Source: Dactylorhiza incarnata (lineage: Eukaryota; Streptophyta; Magnoliopsida; Asparagales; Orchidaceae). From it: DNA of 64,000 nucleotides. Both the position numbers and the translations under genes were made by a program. Shown here piece by piece: positions 1-12,118 of the stretch (positions are counted from its first letter, which is position 1; each line of letters starts with the position of its first letter). The DNA lies in NCBI GenBank assembly GCA_033032865.1, contig JAWHQI010000263.1, forward strand, positions 2,108,001 to 2,172,000. Reading direction: 5' to 3'. The notes beneath the pieces were generated by a model. The model did no database searches. It saw only the letters and a program-made list of their open reading frames with translations, and was not told where the DNA came from.

Positions 1-66
1 AATGTAGAGGGCGCATTAGTAATACCAAAGGGCATGACAAGGAATTTATAATGCCCTTCATTAGAT

Positions 67-588
67 TTAAAGGTTGTCTTTTCGATATCTTGTGGTGCCA
101 CTCACTTGATAATATCCAGCACTTAAATCCAGTTTGGAGTATATGGTTGATCCTTGCAATTCATCTAGTAGATCTTCAATAATCAAAATGGGGAAGTTGT
201 CTTCAATTGTGTTGTCATTTAATCTTTGTAGTTGATGCACATCCTCCACGAGCCATCTTTCTTCTTTACTAGGACAATGGGGGATAAGAAAAAAAAACTC
301 TTTGTGTGGCATATAATCCCGGCATCCAACATTTCTTTGATCTGTTTTTCAATTTGTCTTTTGCATATATATGTATCTATATGGCTTGGAGTTGGAGTAT
401 AATGTTGAATCGTTGGGAATGATTCGATGGTCATGTGTTCTGTGCGGCGGCAGACCATGAGGGGCTTCAAAAACTTCTTTGTATTTTCCAGTATATGTTC
501 TAATGCCTCTGGGTTTCAGCTGGAACTCCTCGAGAAGTGTTGTCATCCTGACTGTAAAGACTTGTTGGGATTGTTGTGTTGGATACAA
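67..588 (-). pseudogene. Ty3/gypsy reverse transcriptase fragment
   Basis: Minus-strand reading gives the N-terminal part of a Ty3/gypsy reverse transcriptase. The segment before the core ends in VLVKKKDGSWRMCINY, followed by RLNDNTIEDNFPI and then DELQGSTIYSKLDLSAGYYQ, the usual motif order of this family. The reading is spread over overlapping frames, so at least one frameshift is present, and the catalytic YxDD block is not reached before the window edge. It belongs with the protease piece at 599-990 and probably with the gag piece at 4440-5490, which are in the same orientation. This is a dead element copy. Confidence 0.85.
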
Positions 589-598
589 CCTCCTGATG

Positions 599-990
599 TT
601 ACAGCCAACATATACTGAGCATGGTGCATTGGGCTGGTTTCTGAATCAGCTTTGACATTCTGCTCTTGTTAATGATAGCACTGCCCACATTCTTGTTACC
701 TTGCAAGGCAATATACCTATCGCCACACTTAAACTCCATATGCAGGTTGAGGAAGTCCCAATTAATGGTGCCCAATGTAATCAACCATTGAACACCTAAG
801 ACCACATCACAACCTCTCAAGGGTAAAATTAACATATCAGCCTCAAAAGATATTCCATGCCTAACAACAGAAAATATGTCAAATAGTATGAGATACTCCA
901 CTAGCGGTGTTTTCAAGGTGGTTTGGCGGAGCAATAAGTCGATGTGACTGTTAAGGTAAGATATAGTTGTCACCTTAATGCGGCACCTGG
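599..990 (-). pseudogene. Ty3/gypsy retropepsin fragment
   Basis: The minus-strand ORF contains GCDVVLGVQWLITLGTINWD followed by LHMEF, the C-terminal half of the retropepsin-like (RVP_2) domain of Ty3/gypsy polyproteins. The N-terminal active-site DSGAT segment is missing: recognisable sequence stops near position 990, where a different, plus-oriented gypsy segment begins. The order RT (left) then PR on the minus strand fits one Pol polyprotein with the RT fragment at 67-588. An in-frame stop at about 599 separates the two. Confidence 0.75.
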
Positions 991-999
991 GATTGATTT

Positions 1000-1742
1000 A
1001 AAAGCATAAAAGCTAAAATGATTCAGAAAACAAGGTACTAATTGAGGAGATTGAATTCGAAGATAGATCAGAAACAACGAATAAAGATAAACAACAAACA
1101 ATGAATTAAGAAAGAAATAATATGTGAATTGATTAGTTCGTGATGGATGTAAAATGGGTAGAATAAGTTAAGATCAAAATGATAGTTATTAGAAATTAAG
1201 GAAAGCGAACGAAAGACTCATTAGTTAGATACATGATGAACTAAGTTGGATAACCAAGGATTCTGACACGGGAAATTGAATTTGAATAACGATGGTAATA
1301 ATTGAATATGATTAACACGATTAGGAAATTTAAGAAAAATTGTACGAGGAATTGTAATTCCACCTTCTCTCTAAATAGTGTATCTTGGATTTCGGCCGGA
1401 TCCTTTATACAATATGTAGTTCTGAAGGAGGTGTTACAAAGATAATAGTAGCTTAATAAAGATAAAGAATAAAGATTTGTGAAAGCTAGGTCAAACATTG
1501 GTTAATTTGTAGGGAAATTTGAAACCACGATGATGTAAGGAACCGTAATAAGTTGTAACAGGATAAGGTGATAACGAAAAATCTGAATCAGCATAGGAAA
1601 GAAAGAGAAAAATGAGTCAAGAAAACAAACATTGAATATCAAGTAAAGTTCATTATAGGTTGGTTGATATGTTTGAGAAGTTGTTTTAGAATTAAAATAG
1701 CGTGTGATTTTCGAGGACGAAAATTCCTATTAGGAGGGAGTT
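1000..1742 (+). other. 3' end of a plus-strand gypsy internal region
   Basis: AT-rich sequence with no intact ORF. Its right end resembles the stretch before the 3' LTR of chromovirus-type gypsy elements: cgaggacgaaaattcct, then a purine-rich tract (aggagggag), then tgtaacagcccaaaatttta as a plausible LTR start at 1743-1745. I infer that this is a fragment of a gypsy element lying opposite to the RT/PR fragment to its left. No integrase motif was readable. Confidence 0.4.
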
Positions 1743-1845
1743 TGTAACAGCCCAAAATTTTAAGCGAACCCAAAAAGATATGTGGTTTAGTTGATTTGAG
1801 GTAAAATAAATGCTTGAACTGTTTATTTGAATAAATGTGAGGAGG

Positions 1846-1921
1846 TTTAAGTGGCTGATTGGGATAAGGTTAAGTAGCTGATTGGGATAAGGTTAAGTAG
1901 CTGATTGGGATAAGGTTAAGT
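1846..1921. repeat. 23-bp tandem repeat, three copies
   Basis: The unit taagtagctgattgggataa plus ggt is repeated three times almost exactly; the first copy has gtggctg instead of gtagctg. It lies inside the LTR-like segment. Confidence 0.85.
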
Positions 1922-3654
1922 AAGCTCTTGGAATAAGATAGGCTGCTCCTAAAGTCGGCAAGTAAACAAGTCGGCAAGTAAACCGACTTTAGGGACTATA
2001 ATATGACCCGACGGGCTCTCCCCTCCCCATTCTCGCTCGACGAACACTCCTCTCTTCTTGTTAGGGTTCGACGGCTCTTTCCCTCCAGGCGACGGCAGCA
2101 GCGACTATTTCCTCCTCTTCCCTTTTTGATTCCGACGTAGGAGTTCTTGGAAGAGCTCGACCGTCTGTTATGTTGTTTGGTAGTGATCGATTGAGGGTTC
2201 TTTACTTCTATGTTCACTGTAAGCCGGCTTCATTCTCCTCTCTTGTTCCTTTCTTCATCTTCAATTTCTGAAAAAATAGTACAATTAGAATTTCTGGTTT
2301 TGATGGACTTATATCATTAGAATTTGTGTGTGTGAGTGGATCTCTCAAATATGGCCTGCTGTTCTTCTATCCTTACTGGTTTAGACTTATTTCACTTGAT
2401 GTTAGCCGGCTGTATTCCTTGTGGGAGGTAATTTTGGAGGAGGTAGTTACTAAATTTAGTAAATTATTAATTATTAACTAGATACAGTTAGATATGGTAT
2501 AAATTGAAATGAAATTTGGGGTTTATATTTTAATTGGGAACCGGCTGTTGTACTCAGAGTAGATGTGAGGCTGTTTTCCTATTATCATACATCAAAATGT
2601 GAGGCTGTTTTACTTAAAATTAGAATAACTTAAATTCAAAAGATAATATTAGACATTTTACTTCCCGCTTATGGTTGATTTGGGCTTGTTTCCTGAAAGC
2701 TAGAACTGAACTTAATATTACAGGTTGGAAATTCATTATGAAGAGTTAGGGAGTTGAACTTAATTTTAATTTAGGCCCAAGCAAAGAATTATAGTAAGGA
2801 ATTAAAATTTAATTACTAAAAGTAGACGATTAGTTGGCTGCTTCAACATCTTGATATGAGGGAATTAATGTTGGTGATTGTTGTTTGGTTAGCTGATGGT
2901 CCGAGAGTGAAAAGTATGGCTTAGAAAAAGAGTGAAAGGGGTTTAAAACAATGTTTTTATAAGAATTAGGTAAAAATAAGATATAGTATGGCTTTCATGA
3001 AGTACTTAAGGTGTGTCTGTGCATAGGATGGGTTTAGAGTTTTGGGGTTTTCTTTTAGGGCTATCAGAGTAGAAATCTAATATGGAGATTAAGTTGGTTT
3101 TGGCTTGGAACTAAGTAGAGGGTTTTAATATTTTTTGTAAGTCAACATGTAATCCCACTAAATCGGATACTTAATAACAGATATTTCAAAGAATGGTGTC
3201 CTCGGAAGGTGTGATGATACTCCAAGAAGATTTTGGTGAGTACTTATCTCTTTAACTATTAGTTTTGAATTATTTTCATAATCCACTTATGTAGTTTTTT
3301 CATACATAAAGTATTTTAGTGATTGTGCATTGACATGAAATTGAAATAGTTCAAATCATTGATAAAGTAAATGGAAATCGCTAAAAGATGCTAAATATGA
3401 AATAGCAAGAATCAAGCTATGAAAGAATTCTGAGGGGAATTTTAATAAAGAACACTTGTGCTTGCACACGAGAATTCGACGTAAATACAAAGATTGAAAA
3501 TGAATATATGTACGTAAATAAGAATTTAAGAAAAAAGAAAAGATATAAGACGAATAAAAGACAATATGCATTGATGCATAGGAAATGATAAGGGTACCCA
3601 ACAACCGTAGTAGGGGTGTGAATACCCTACTGCAAACTGATTTTGAGAATTATA

Positions 3655-3782
3655 TGAGGCCGTTGAAGGCGAGAGGCCGTTGAAGGCCAGAGGTCGTTGA
3701 AGGCCAGAGGTCGTTGAAAACCAAGAGGTCGTTGAAGACCAAGAGGTCGCTGAAGACCAAGAGGCCGCTGAAGACCAAGAAG
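3655..3782. repeat. About 18-bp tandem repeat array
   Basis: About seven degenerate copies of gaggtcgttgaaggccaa (variants with cgctgaagacc). The first copies start after atatgaggccgttgaaggcg. The array lies inside the LTR-like segment and has no coding meaning. Confidence 0.8.
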
Positions 3783-4439
3783 GGATGAATCTACAGCTAC
3801 CCTTCTGATTTCCTAGATTAATAAAATTAAATGATAAACGAGAAATCTGAATTAGATGATTGAATATGAATGAAAATTTTGATAATTGAAAGTGAATCAC
3901 ATGAATGAATATGAATGAAGTTTGAGTATAAACGAACATGAACCTGATTGAATATGAAAGAAGATTGAATATGAACGAATATGAACCTGAAAGAATCAGA
4001 ATGAAGATTAACTATGAATAAAGATTAAAACAAACTTGAAGAATTGGATGTTAAAGAATACAAGAATTTGGAATATAAATATTATAAAATAAAAACTGTA
4101 TTTTCTTTTATTGATCATTGCTGGTACCGCACTTTCCTATACTGCAATTTAAAACTCATGCATATTGCTACTGATGTTTCTTGTCTGCATGTACAGCGGT
4201 TAAAGAGGTATGTTACTCGCTTAGTCATATTCTTTATGACTAAACCTGTTGGTTTCACACTTTTTAGGAAGACGAGGTTCCCAAGAGCCAGAAGTCTCCT
4301 AAGAGAACAGAGTTGACCAGAGTAGAAAAGCAAAATAAGAAAGAATGGGCTAAGGTATGGGTTAGAATTTCAAGAAAAGTTTTTATTATGTGTTTTATTT
4401 TGTACTCACAGTCCATACTTCTAGAGCAACCTGAGACTA

Positions 4440-5490
4440 ATGAATTGAAAACAAGTTTAGATACAGAATTCTTGTGGGGTCTGAATTGGGGCCTCACATT
4501 TGTGCCCTTTGAAATATTTCTGGTAATACCAGAAACAAATACCCTTGAGCCACTTCTCGTCCATCTCTTTGGGGATAATCTTTTAGTGGTTTTTGAAGGT
4601 TGTAACTTGCTTGAATTGGCGGGTAGGAATCTTGTTAGATGACAAGTTGCCTTCAAGAACTGGATTTACAACCGCTGCTCCCTGATGATGAGAGCCACGA
4701 TTGCCCCCAAGTGAACACTTTTGTTGTATTCTAGCCACGGCATGTGCTTTCTGAAGGGAGGAAGGCATAAACATGCACACAACCAATGAAATGTTCTTCT
4801 GGAGACTCATGAGGAAGAGGTTGATTGTGCATTCCTCATAAATAAGGAGCTTATTGCGTAAAGCTTTCAATTGATTCAGTTATTGCTGGACTGTGGTAAT
4901 CTGCTTCAACTCTTTAATCTCACTCAGTGGTTCTTCATAGAGAGTGGATGCAAAGCACTCATGGATGGCCATCGAAAATTCATCCCACAAAAGATCAAAT
5001 TTCGAAATTTTGGCTTTGGATAAAATTTGAAATAAGCCAAGGCATTGCCTTCCAGATTCACGGCCATCAACGTCACCTTAAATGACTCTAGCGTGCCATC
5101 AACTTCAAAAAAAAGGCTCACTACGAAATAACCAGTCACGGACTGCATCTCCGAAGAAGCGGGGAAAGTCCAATCTTGCTCCTCGGGTCGGAATTGAGTA
5201 ATGTCGATGACTTGAAGATCCCTATTTTTTGAGATGTTATTGTAGGGACCATTAGCATGTCTCTTCTCCACTGTCAGGGATGTAAACATTTGTCGCAACT
5301 CATCCATTGCAGATGAGTGTTGTTGCTCCATTTCCTGTAGTGTCGACTTCAAATTTCCATTGTTGTCATCCATTGCTTTCAGCGCATCATTCACGGCATC
5401 AACATCCTTGCGTAAATCATGGTTGTGGGTGCTATGATCACTCATGATTACAGTATTGCAACGGCACGGGTATGCTTCTGATATCAATTG
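4440..5490 (-). pseudogene. Ty3/gypsy gag fragment
   Basis: Read on the minus strand, the start at about 5444 (MSDHSTHNHDLRKDVDAVND) opens an acidic coiled-coil-like leader typical of plant gypsy gag. It is followed by the capsid core around LMAVNLEGNALAYFKF, then a segment with MFMPSSLQKAHAVARIQ, and finally a zinc-knuckle remnant (GICFWYYQKYFKGHKCEAP, close to the CxxC..GHxC pattern but with the second Cys changed). Frame changes near 4925 and 4590 break it. It faces the same way as the protease and RT fragments further left and is probably the 5' part of the same element. Confidence 0.8.
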
Positions 5491-6440
5491 ATATGCTCTT
5501 GTTTTGAAATTGCATGAAACTAGAGAGACAAAAGGTTAATGGCGCACCACCAAAACAAGAAGGTGAGGAAGGGAAAGTAAAGATTGTAGGTAAAACTTCA
5601 TAATAATACAATGCACACATACGGCCTTGATTTGAGGCCTATACATGCATCACAGCAGACGGTTTGGGCGGTTGAATAACTTCTCCACCTGAATACAACT
5701 CCCGCCTCTTTCAAACACAATAAGTTTTAAATTCACACACATACATTCATACGATAACAGAATTAACGGTTGAATTACAAAATATAATATAACAGAATCA
5801 TCTATAGAGCTTCTTCAATCTGACATAACCATTCAAAAATGACAAAACAGCCCATCAATTTTCAAAATCAGCAAACATAGAAAGTGGATGGTAAGCACAA
5901 TAAAACCTGAAAGAAAATTAGGGAGGATAGGGATACGCGTCAATAAATGAAGTTGAGATCGCGTGCCACTTTCACGGAAAAGAGAAAAGAGAAGAACGCC
6001 TCCATGAGAAGCCGTCAGCCCGTCGGCCTCCAAAATCATGCAAATAACCAATAATTCTACCCAACACCACATATCCAAGGAACATTTGCCTAATTACAAA
6101 CCCACCCACCCCGCTAAAAAAAATCTTCTCAATATTTTAAATCTACTTGCTAACTTTATATATTACAAAGCAAACCCCTTGAGTTTTTAAATCCAAAACA
6201 CACTATAAAACTTCAGAAAGAATCCCCAGGCCTTCAAAAATTGATATGAAGCCACTGGACTAGTAATAGGATGCCAAATTAGTGCTAAGGATGCCCAATG
6301 TTTCTGTCCTTGTGCTTTGGGATGAACTTCAAAGCTCCTCCATCATCTTTCTTTACCTCCAAGATAAATTGATGCATTCAAATATGCATTAATCCCTCTT
6401 CCTGAGAAGAATTAGCCCTGCCGCTACCTCCTCCTAGTCA
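5491..6440 (-). other. Probable 5' LTR/leader of the gypsy remnant
   Basis: No gene seen. Just upstream of gag on the minus strand is ttgatatcagaagc, a relaxed match to the usual tRNA-iMet primer-binding site (TGGTATCAGA), so an LTR end probably lies near 5500. The opposite LTR boundary could not be placed. Confidence 0.35.
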
Positions 6441-6442
6441 TT

Positions 6443-6640
6443 TTAGCAACTGAACAAAATCAAGCACTCTAAACCCTCTTGAATAACCACTCTCAAATAG
6501 AACTTGTCCAGTATCCCAAATTTTCCAACAATTCTTCCACCTGATTGTAACATAAGAAATGGCTGGGGAATAAGGGTCAAACAACCCCAAACCACCAAGA
6601 ACATCATGAATAACCAGCTTTGAAATCTACTTGGCATCAT
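6443..6640 (-). other. Unrecognised coding-like stretch
   Basis: A minus-strand reading frame free of stops over about 60 codons includes VIHDVLGGLGLFDPYSPA and FESGYSRGFRVLDFVQLL. The composition looks protein-like and not like translated AT-rich noise. I do not recognise the family. There is no start codon in this frame, and it may be a transposon fragment lying in the presumed SEU intron. Confidence 0.25.
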
Positions 6641-6817
6641 ACATAGGTCTGCCAAAAGATCACGAAACACAATGACGAACTTGTCATACCTAATATAAAC
6701 TCCATAACATAAGAAGTCATCACAACAACTAACTCGTCAGTCACGGGAGCATCTTCAAACTCTTAATCCACTGCAATACATATGAGATGGTCAGGTGTGA
6801 CAAAGACATGCACGGCT

Positions 6818-6868
6818 TGTAACGCCCCGGTCAACTGTAGCGTACTCACAGTAGACCGGGGCGTTACA
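6818..6868. repeat. Perfect 15-bp inverted repeat (hairpin)
   Basis: TGTAACGCCCCGGTC at 6818-6832 pairs perfectly with its complement at 6854-6868 across a 21-nt spacer, which itself contains ACTG/CAGT pairing. The arm is much more GC-rich than its surroundings. Confidence 0.85.
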
Positions 6869-6949
6869 CGGCTCATAACAACTGTCTCAGCATCTTCTAT
6901 TGACATTAGATCCACTACAAGACTAATAAAGCGGCCAGGAAGTGCCAAA

Positions 6950-9900
6950 AAACCTGGACATCAATCTCCTTCGTAGCCACAAACTCCAACAAAGATGAGA
7001 TCACAATAGCTATAGGTGGTACGACAATCTCAACATCAACTAACAATTCATGTGCTGTGTGCTCGAGAATACAAACTACTCCACATATGTTGGACGACCA
7101 GACAACCGGATTTTGAATGAAACTTTTTCCCCAAGAGATGCAAGGCATCCCTGTTGTTGAAACAAGGTTGGAGATTAGGGAGAGAGAGAGAGAGAGAAGG
7201 ATGAAGGAGAGATACTTCAGATCTCACCTTGCAAAAGCAGCGTCATTTGGAGGGAAGTAGGGGTAACTTGCACTTGCGCTACGTCAGGAGCCACAAACCA
7301 CAATGACTTAGGGTAAAAGTTTATATCCCCATTTCACTCCATACACAGAACTTTTTTACTTCGCAATTTTTAAAGAAAGGTAGGAGGGGAGAAAGATATG
7401 AGGGACCCGTTGCTTGGAAATTATGCAGAGGAGTCTTGGGATTTATCATTCTTCTAATGAGGGAATACATCTGACTCTCCATAAAAGGTGAATACATTTA
7501 ATGATCTAGCCATTATGGCAAAATAAGGAGATTGAGTAATGTGTTCAGCAATAAAAACCTATCATCAATTTGACATCGAGACCAGATTCTTCATCAATTA
7601 TTATTAGAGCTAAAACCCCAAGCATAAAACCTAGCAAACTCCATCTTCAGGTTTCAACAAAGCTAAAGTCGCTAATTTGGGCATCGAAGCCATCACCATC
7701 TAATTCAAAGAAGATGAAACATGGCTACATGAGAATTAGAAATTATTCCCTGGACAGTCATCAACTAGGATGAAAGATGCCTAAGCATGCAACAAGAATA
7801 ATACTCAATCCATACATTTCAGCTTAGAAATCCAAAGGATTTTCTTTTAACTAAGAGAACTGAAAATTATAATATTTAATCAGTTAAAGAGTGTCCTCGA
7901 AATTCAACAAGAGCTTCTATTCATTAAATTCAATAATGATGAGATGGTAAATGGAAAAATGGGCAATTCCTTGTTCAATATTCAAAAAAGCTTTATAACA
8001 TGAAATCATGCCTGACAATACCAACTCGATTATACAAAACAGTCAAAAACAATCGTAGAAAACTGGTCTCCTGCATAATATATTGGAGAAAACATATACA
8101 CTAGGAGCCCTTGCCCATTAGATTTCATAAAAAAAATTACATAGAAAATTGACGATGATTTTTATTCCCTGGTCAGGAACATCATTCGAGGGTTATAGCA
8201 GGCACAAGAAAGCATGCAGTTCAAATGGGCACGCCCTTATTTAGAGAAATAAAGCATGCCCCCTGCCCCCTACATTTAAACATATAATCTTTTAAACATG
8301 TCATCTCAAGACAGATAATGACAGACTACTACATGAATAATTAAACATTAGGAGCACCTACGTGCACAAGAAAAAAAACTTATCACGCATGAAAATAATG
8401 CCACATGATAAGTTTAAACTTCAGCAACATAATGAAATTTCTGCAGAACAATTATGTGTAGCCTAGATCATACACTCAGCTAATTTACTGATTCGTGCAT
8501 TTATTGACATTATTTAAATATTGTTAGTTTGCTATTTTTATACATTTCTCACACCATAGTACCATACACCCGACTCACCTTTTAATTCGTATTCAATTGT
8601 TAATAAAATTTTGAAGTGCTCGTAAAAATCATCCTTGCATTGCTATTCTCATCATTATATCACCTGAGTTACTCATCATCCAACATAACATATTAGTTTG
8701 CACTACTTATAACATATTTGACAAAGTATTTAAACTAATTGTATTTAGATTAATCATCCCATATATTTACAATTTTACTCTACTTGTTCATTTAATGACA
8801 AGTAATTTGTTTTTATTTAAAAATTGTAACCCAAATATATTGTTGTAAGGATCACCCACCCATCCTCTTCTTTTTTGGGAAGAGAAGTAAAAGGAATCAT
8901 CATAGTGAAAGGGGTGTGTTGAGCGTGTTAGTCCACCTATAAGATTAGTAGAATTCAGTGATGTTTGAGTAACCTAATGTATCTTATCTTGATAGTTTTG
9001 TTGTTGTCTCACTAATTTTTTTATTGTATCTAGTTGTAATTAAGAAAATATAAACTAAATATTAATAGAAAGGTTCGGCACAATTAAATTGATAAAAAAT
9101 GGTTGACTTATTCTTAAATAAATGAGTATAAATAAATTAGAAATCTTAAATTAATCTAATACAAATAATTTAAACATTTTGTCAAGTATACTAAGAGTTA
9201 CTCGAACTATTATGTTATGAATGATAATGGATAACTTAAGTGATTATAGTGATGAGTAGCATGGGAGTGAAGAACACAAAAACTTAAGTATGATGACCGA
9301 ATGATTAAGATGAAAAAGGGCTAGGCATATGAGACTACACACAAGGATGTCTCAATAGAATATAGCTTAAATAATATTGATCAACATATATATCTCCTAA
9401 TAAGCTAAATAAAAGAACCAAGTTACACTAAGGTCAAATCTGAACAAGACTATACAAGGATGTCTCAATAGAACTAGGTTAAAGTTTCTTGATGTGTCAA
9501 CCATTAGGATTGCCTTGGTAAGATGACTAAGGTCATTTCTTAACTACAAGCAATCACAATTATACACAAGTACTAAGCTTACCGCGAATTAATTATAGCT
9601 TATATAATAAATAGTAACAACACTTCAAACTTTTACATCTATTAAAATATTCACCAAATTAAGAGTTCTATTTTTTGTAAAATAAGTAGATAAACTACCA
9701 GTAAATAACAATAAATATTAGGATCAAAATATTCAAACCTTGAGCAAATAGTATATAGAAGTTCAAAAATTATTTTTTCACTATGAAATATAAGTTAAGA
9801 CTCTGAAATATCCATGTATAGAAACATCCGAGCACAATTCCTGGTGGATAACAATGATAGGCCCACAACAGCAAGGATAGAACACAGAAAAAATATAGAA

Positions 9901-9985
9901 AATTGATTCCCACTCTTAAGGTCCTGGACCTAACCTTTCCTGCAAGGACTAATTCATGTGTAAGAACTAAGAAGATAAATCATCT
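6950..9985. other. AT-rich non-coding stretch
   Basis: No gene, RNA or intact element recognised. A short (GA)n run lies at about 7168-7188. A motif close to acaaggatgtctcaatagaa occurs twice (near 9349 and 9454). The stretch lies downstream of the last visible SEU exon and may be SEU intron. I searched it for the missing SEU exons on the minus strand and found none. Confidence 0.5.
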
Positions 9986-9989
9986 AAAG

Positions 9990-10479
9990 AATGTGAAGTA
10001 AAATTCCTCGAATCCAGGCTAATCGTGACTCATGACCTTACAATCAAAAGAGTCTAGGACTCTTAAAGATCTTGCTAACCTTCTACTGGTTGGAATACGA
10101 CTTACCAAGAGAAAATAAGTCATTCAGTATCCGAGTGAGTCTTGTAAAACATTTATATAATTGAATCATTAACATTAAAAAAAGGGTAGCCCGGTGCACA
10201 AAGCATCCCCGCGCAGCGAGGGTCCGGGGAAAGATCCCACCACAAGGGTGAAATGTAGGCAAACCTTACCCAGCATTTTTGCAAGGGACTGTTTCCCGGA
10301 CTCGAACCCGTGACCTCAAGGTCACACGGAAACACCTCAATCGGTGCGCCAAGGCTCCCCTTCTTGTATTGATGAACTAAATAATTACTTTGACTGTCTC
10401 TAACCTCATTTATTCCCTCAAGTGTGATCACTAACTTGTTCCAGATCTCCTTACCATAAAACAAGTGCCACATACTCAT
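9990..10479 (-). pseudogene. Retrotransposon gag (UBN2-type) fragment split by a SINE
   Basis: Before the SINE, the minus strand reads FYGKEIWNKLVITLEGINEV then RDSQSNYLVHQYKK. After the SINE it resumes with FTRLTRILNDLFSLGKSYSN. Both match the consecutive blocks of the gag-polypeptide (UBN2) domain of plant LTR retrotransposons, where HQYE is followed by MF.RF..I...L..LGK.Y. Later stops show it is dead. No other part of the parent element is adjacent. Confidence 0.75.
10184..10360 (-). mobile_element. tRNA-derived SINE, Au-like
   Basis: On the minus strand the element runs from ggggagccttggcgcaccga to the diagnostic 3' end ggctacccttttttt. A pol III B box (GGTTCGAGTCC) is perfect, and an A-box-like segment (ttggcgcaccgattgagg) sits the usual distance upstream. 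The central part (tttccccggaccctcgctg) and the end (gtgcaccgggctaccc) match the plant Au SINE layout as I know it. It interrupts a retrotransposon gag fragment. A target-site duplication was not clear. Confidence 0.88.
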
Positions 10480-12118
10480 ACAATCCTAAGGCTCCAGGCG
10501 TAGAAAAGGCAGATAATGCCTCAAGAGTTCCATTCAGCCATCTCCTAATGTGCAAGGGTCCATTTTTTTACATCCCAAATAAATAAAAATAACGTTATGA
10601 GCTAAATGGATTCCTACTTGGGGTGAATTCCTTATGAAATTATTCGGTTGATTAATTTTAGATGGCCACCAAGACAGACCAATGTCACCTATTCATTATG
10701 TTCCTTTAAGTATGTTTAGAAGTCGGCGGTCGGATGTTAATAACTTAGGATTGCGGAATGAAGTGTGAACTGACATGGGAATAAAGGACTCCCTCAAATT
10801 TCTGCACATCAATTGGGTGATCCTTTTTATTCACAGCGCAAAAGCATGCGGGAAGATGAACAAATAAAGCCATACAATTAGGAATTATCTTTATAGCAAT
10901 TCAAAGTGCACAATGAATAACATGACGGAAAAACATGTCATGGAACTAATGGATGCAACAGTTTGAATCAAACTTAGCCAAAGAAAACATTATGGGTGTG
11001 AGATCATCTAATTAGATATCTTTGGGGGCATCAGTTTTCAAGAAAATACATGTTCGAATGTGATATTAAGAATATAATTACATTTTTGTAGGATAGTAAA
11101 ACATTAAACTGCTATTATATTACACTAAACATATTCTCTAATATTAACTTTTTAATAAGAATGAATATGTTTTAATGTTTTAGCAAATAAAATAATGTAT
11201 ACATAAGTCACCAAGAAGTATGTAAATCAACAGCAGTAATCAATATTATTCCCCTAAAATTTAACTTATATTCTCAAAAATAAGTTTGGTCTGCAAGTTG
11301 AGTAGAGTCGGCTCGAAAAAAACTCAACTCGAGCTCAGGCTTGATTACGAGTTCGGGCTCGATTACGAGCCGAGCTCAAGCTCACATATTGTTGTTCATC
11401 AGCTCGCAAGCCGGCTCGTGAGCTTTTTATTTGTGTGTTTTAAAAATATATATATGAAGAAAATAAGGCTCATGAGCAGCTCAAGCTCGACTCGAGCTCA
11501 ATAAGTAGCCCTTGAGCTCGAGCTCGAGCCGAGCAAAATGAGCTCGTCAGGCTCGAGCTCAAGCTCAAAATGGTTAGCTTAAGCTCGAGCTTGGAAAATT
11601 TTCCAAGCTCAACTCGTTTGTACCCCTACTTCCACGGTACAATTTAATCAAGATAATTACATATTTATATTAAAGGCAGCTAAATGACAATATCATTCAG
11701 AATTACTCACATAAATAGTTATTAATCATTTTTAATAGATCATTTTGATTATTTTGTATTATCATTTTAACTAATCAAAATATTACAAGCAATATTTGCA
11801 ATGTGTAAATATAAAATTATTTTTGAGGAGTTAACTATAAAATATAAATTCGTCATAAATATGGCAAATACTATTAACACTAGCAGTCATTTTAACTTTT
11901 TAACGGTACATTAAAATTCAATCATAAAACCTCTAAAGCATGTTTCATCAATTTATGGAAACCAAATAATTTGCCCATGAAAATATAATAAATTAGTTCA
12001 GTTCAAACATGCTCTATGTAGAGATTTTGATTTTTAGAGTAGAAAACTAAAATACAAAAGAGCATTTATAAATGGGCAAGGCAACACAAGAAGCATCAAA
12101 AAGAACAAGCCTACTTAC
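10480..12118 (-). other. SEU: Probable SEU intron sequence
   Basis: This AT-rich sequence follows the GTAAGT donor of the sixth SEU coding exon. Apart from the gagctc repeat, no feature was seen. No acceptor followed by the expected next SEU block (ARQLAKALE, then NDLGYTKRYVRCLQ) could be found here or further left. Confidence 0.45.
11286..11630. repeat. gagctcgagctc-rich degenerate repeat
   Basis: A 340-bp stretch dominated by variants of gagctcgagctcgagcc, with imperfect self-complementarity. It ends in caactcgtttgtacccctac, which resembles one terminus of a common plant non-autonomous DNA element. A matching opposite terminus was not found. The ORF running through it is a by-product of the repeat. 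Confidence 0.5.

Larger units (their letters stand above)
1743..4405 (+). repeat. LTR-like segment of a gypsy element
   Basis: A 2.6 kb stretch without coding potential that separates the protease fragment (ends near 990) from the gag fragment (starts near 4440) of the minus-strand gypsy remnant. It starts with TGTAACAGCCC after a polypurine-like tract. It holds two short tandem arrays (1846-1921 and 3655-3782) and a block of gaatatgaatgaa-type repeats (3860-4030). I read it as a long, possibly solo, LTR inserted into the older element. The right boundary is only approximate and no target-site duplication was identified. Confidence 0.4.

Noticed and set aside
10184..10360. tRNA gene
   Set aside because: Only the promoter-like A/B boxes are tRNA-like. 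There is no cloverleaf with anticodon stem, and the body and 3' end are those of a SINE.
6950..12118. Missing SEU exons
   Set aside because: I looked on the minus strand for the expected ARQLAKALE, YTKRYVRCLQ and DLIDYSRET coding patterns and splice acceptors and found none.
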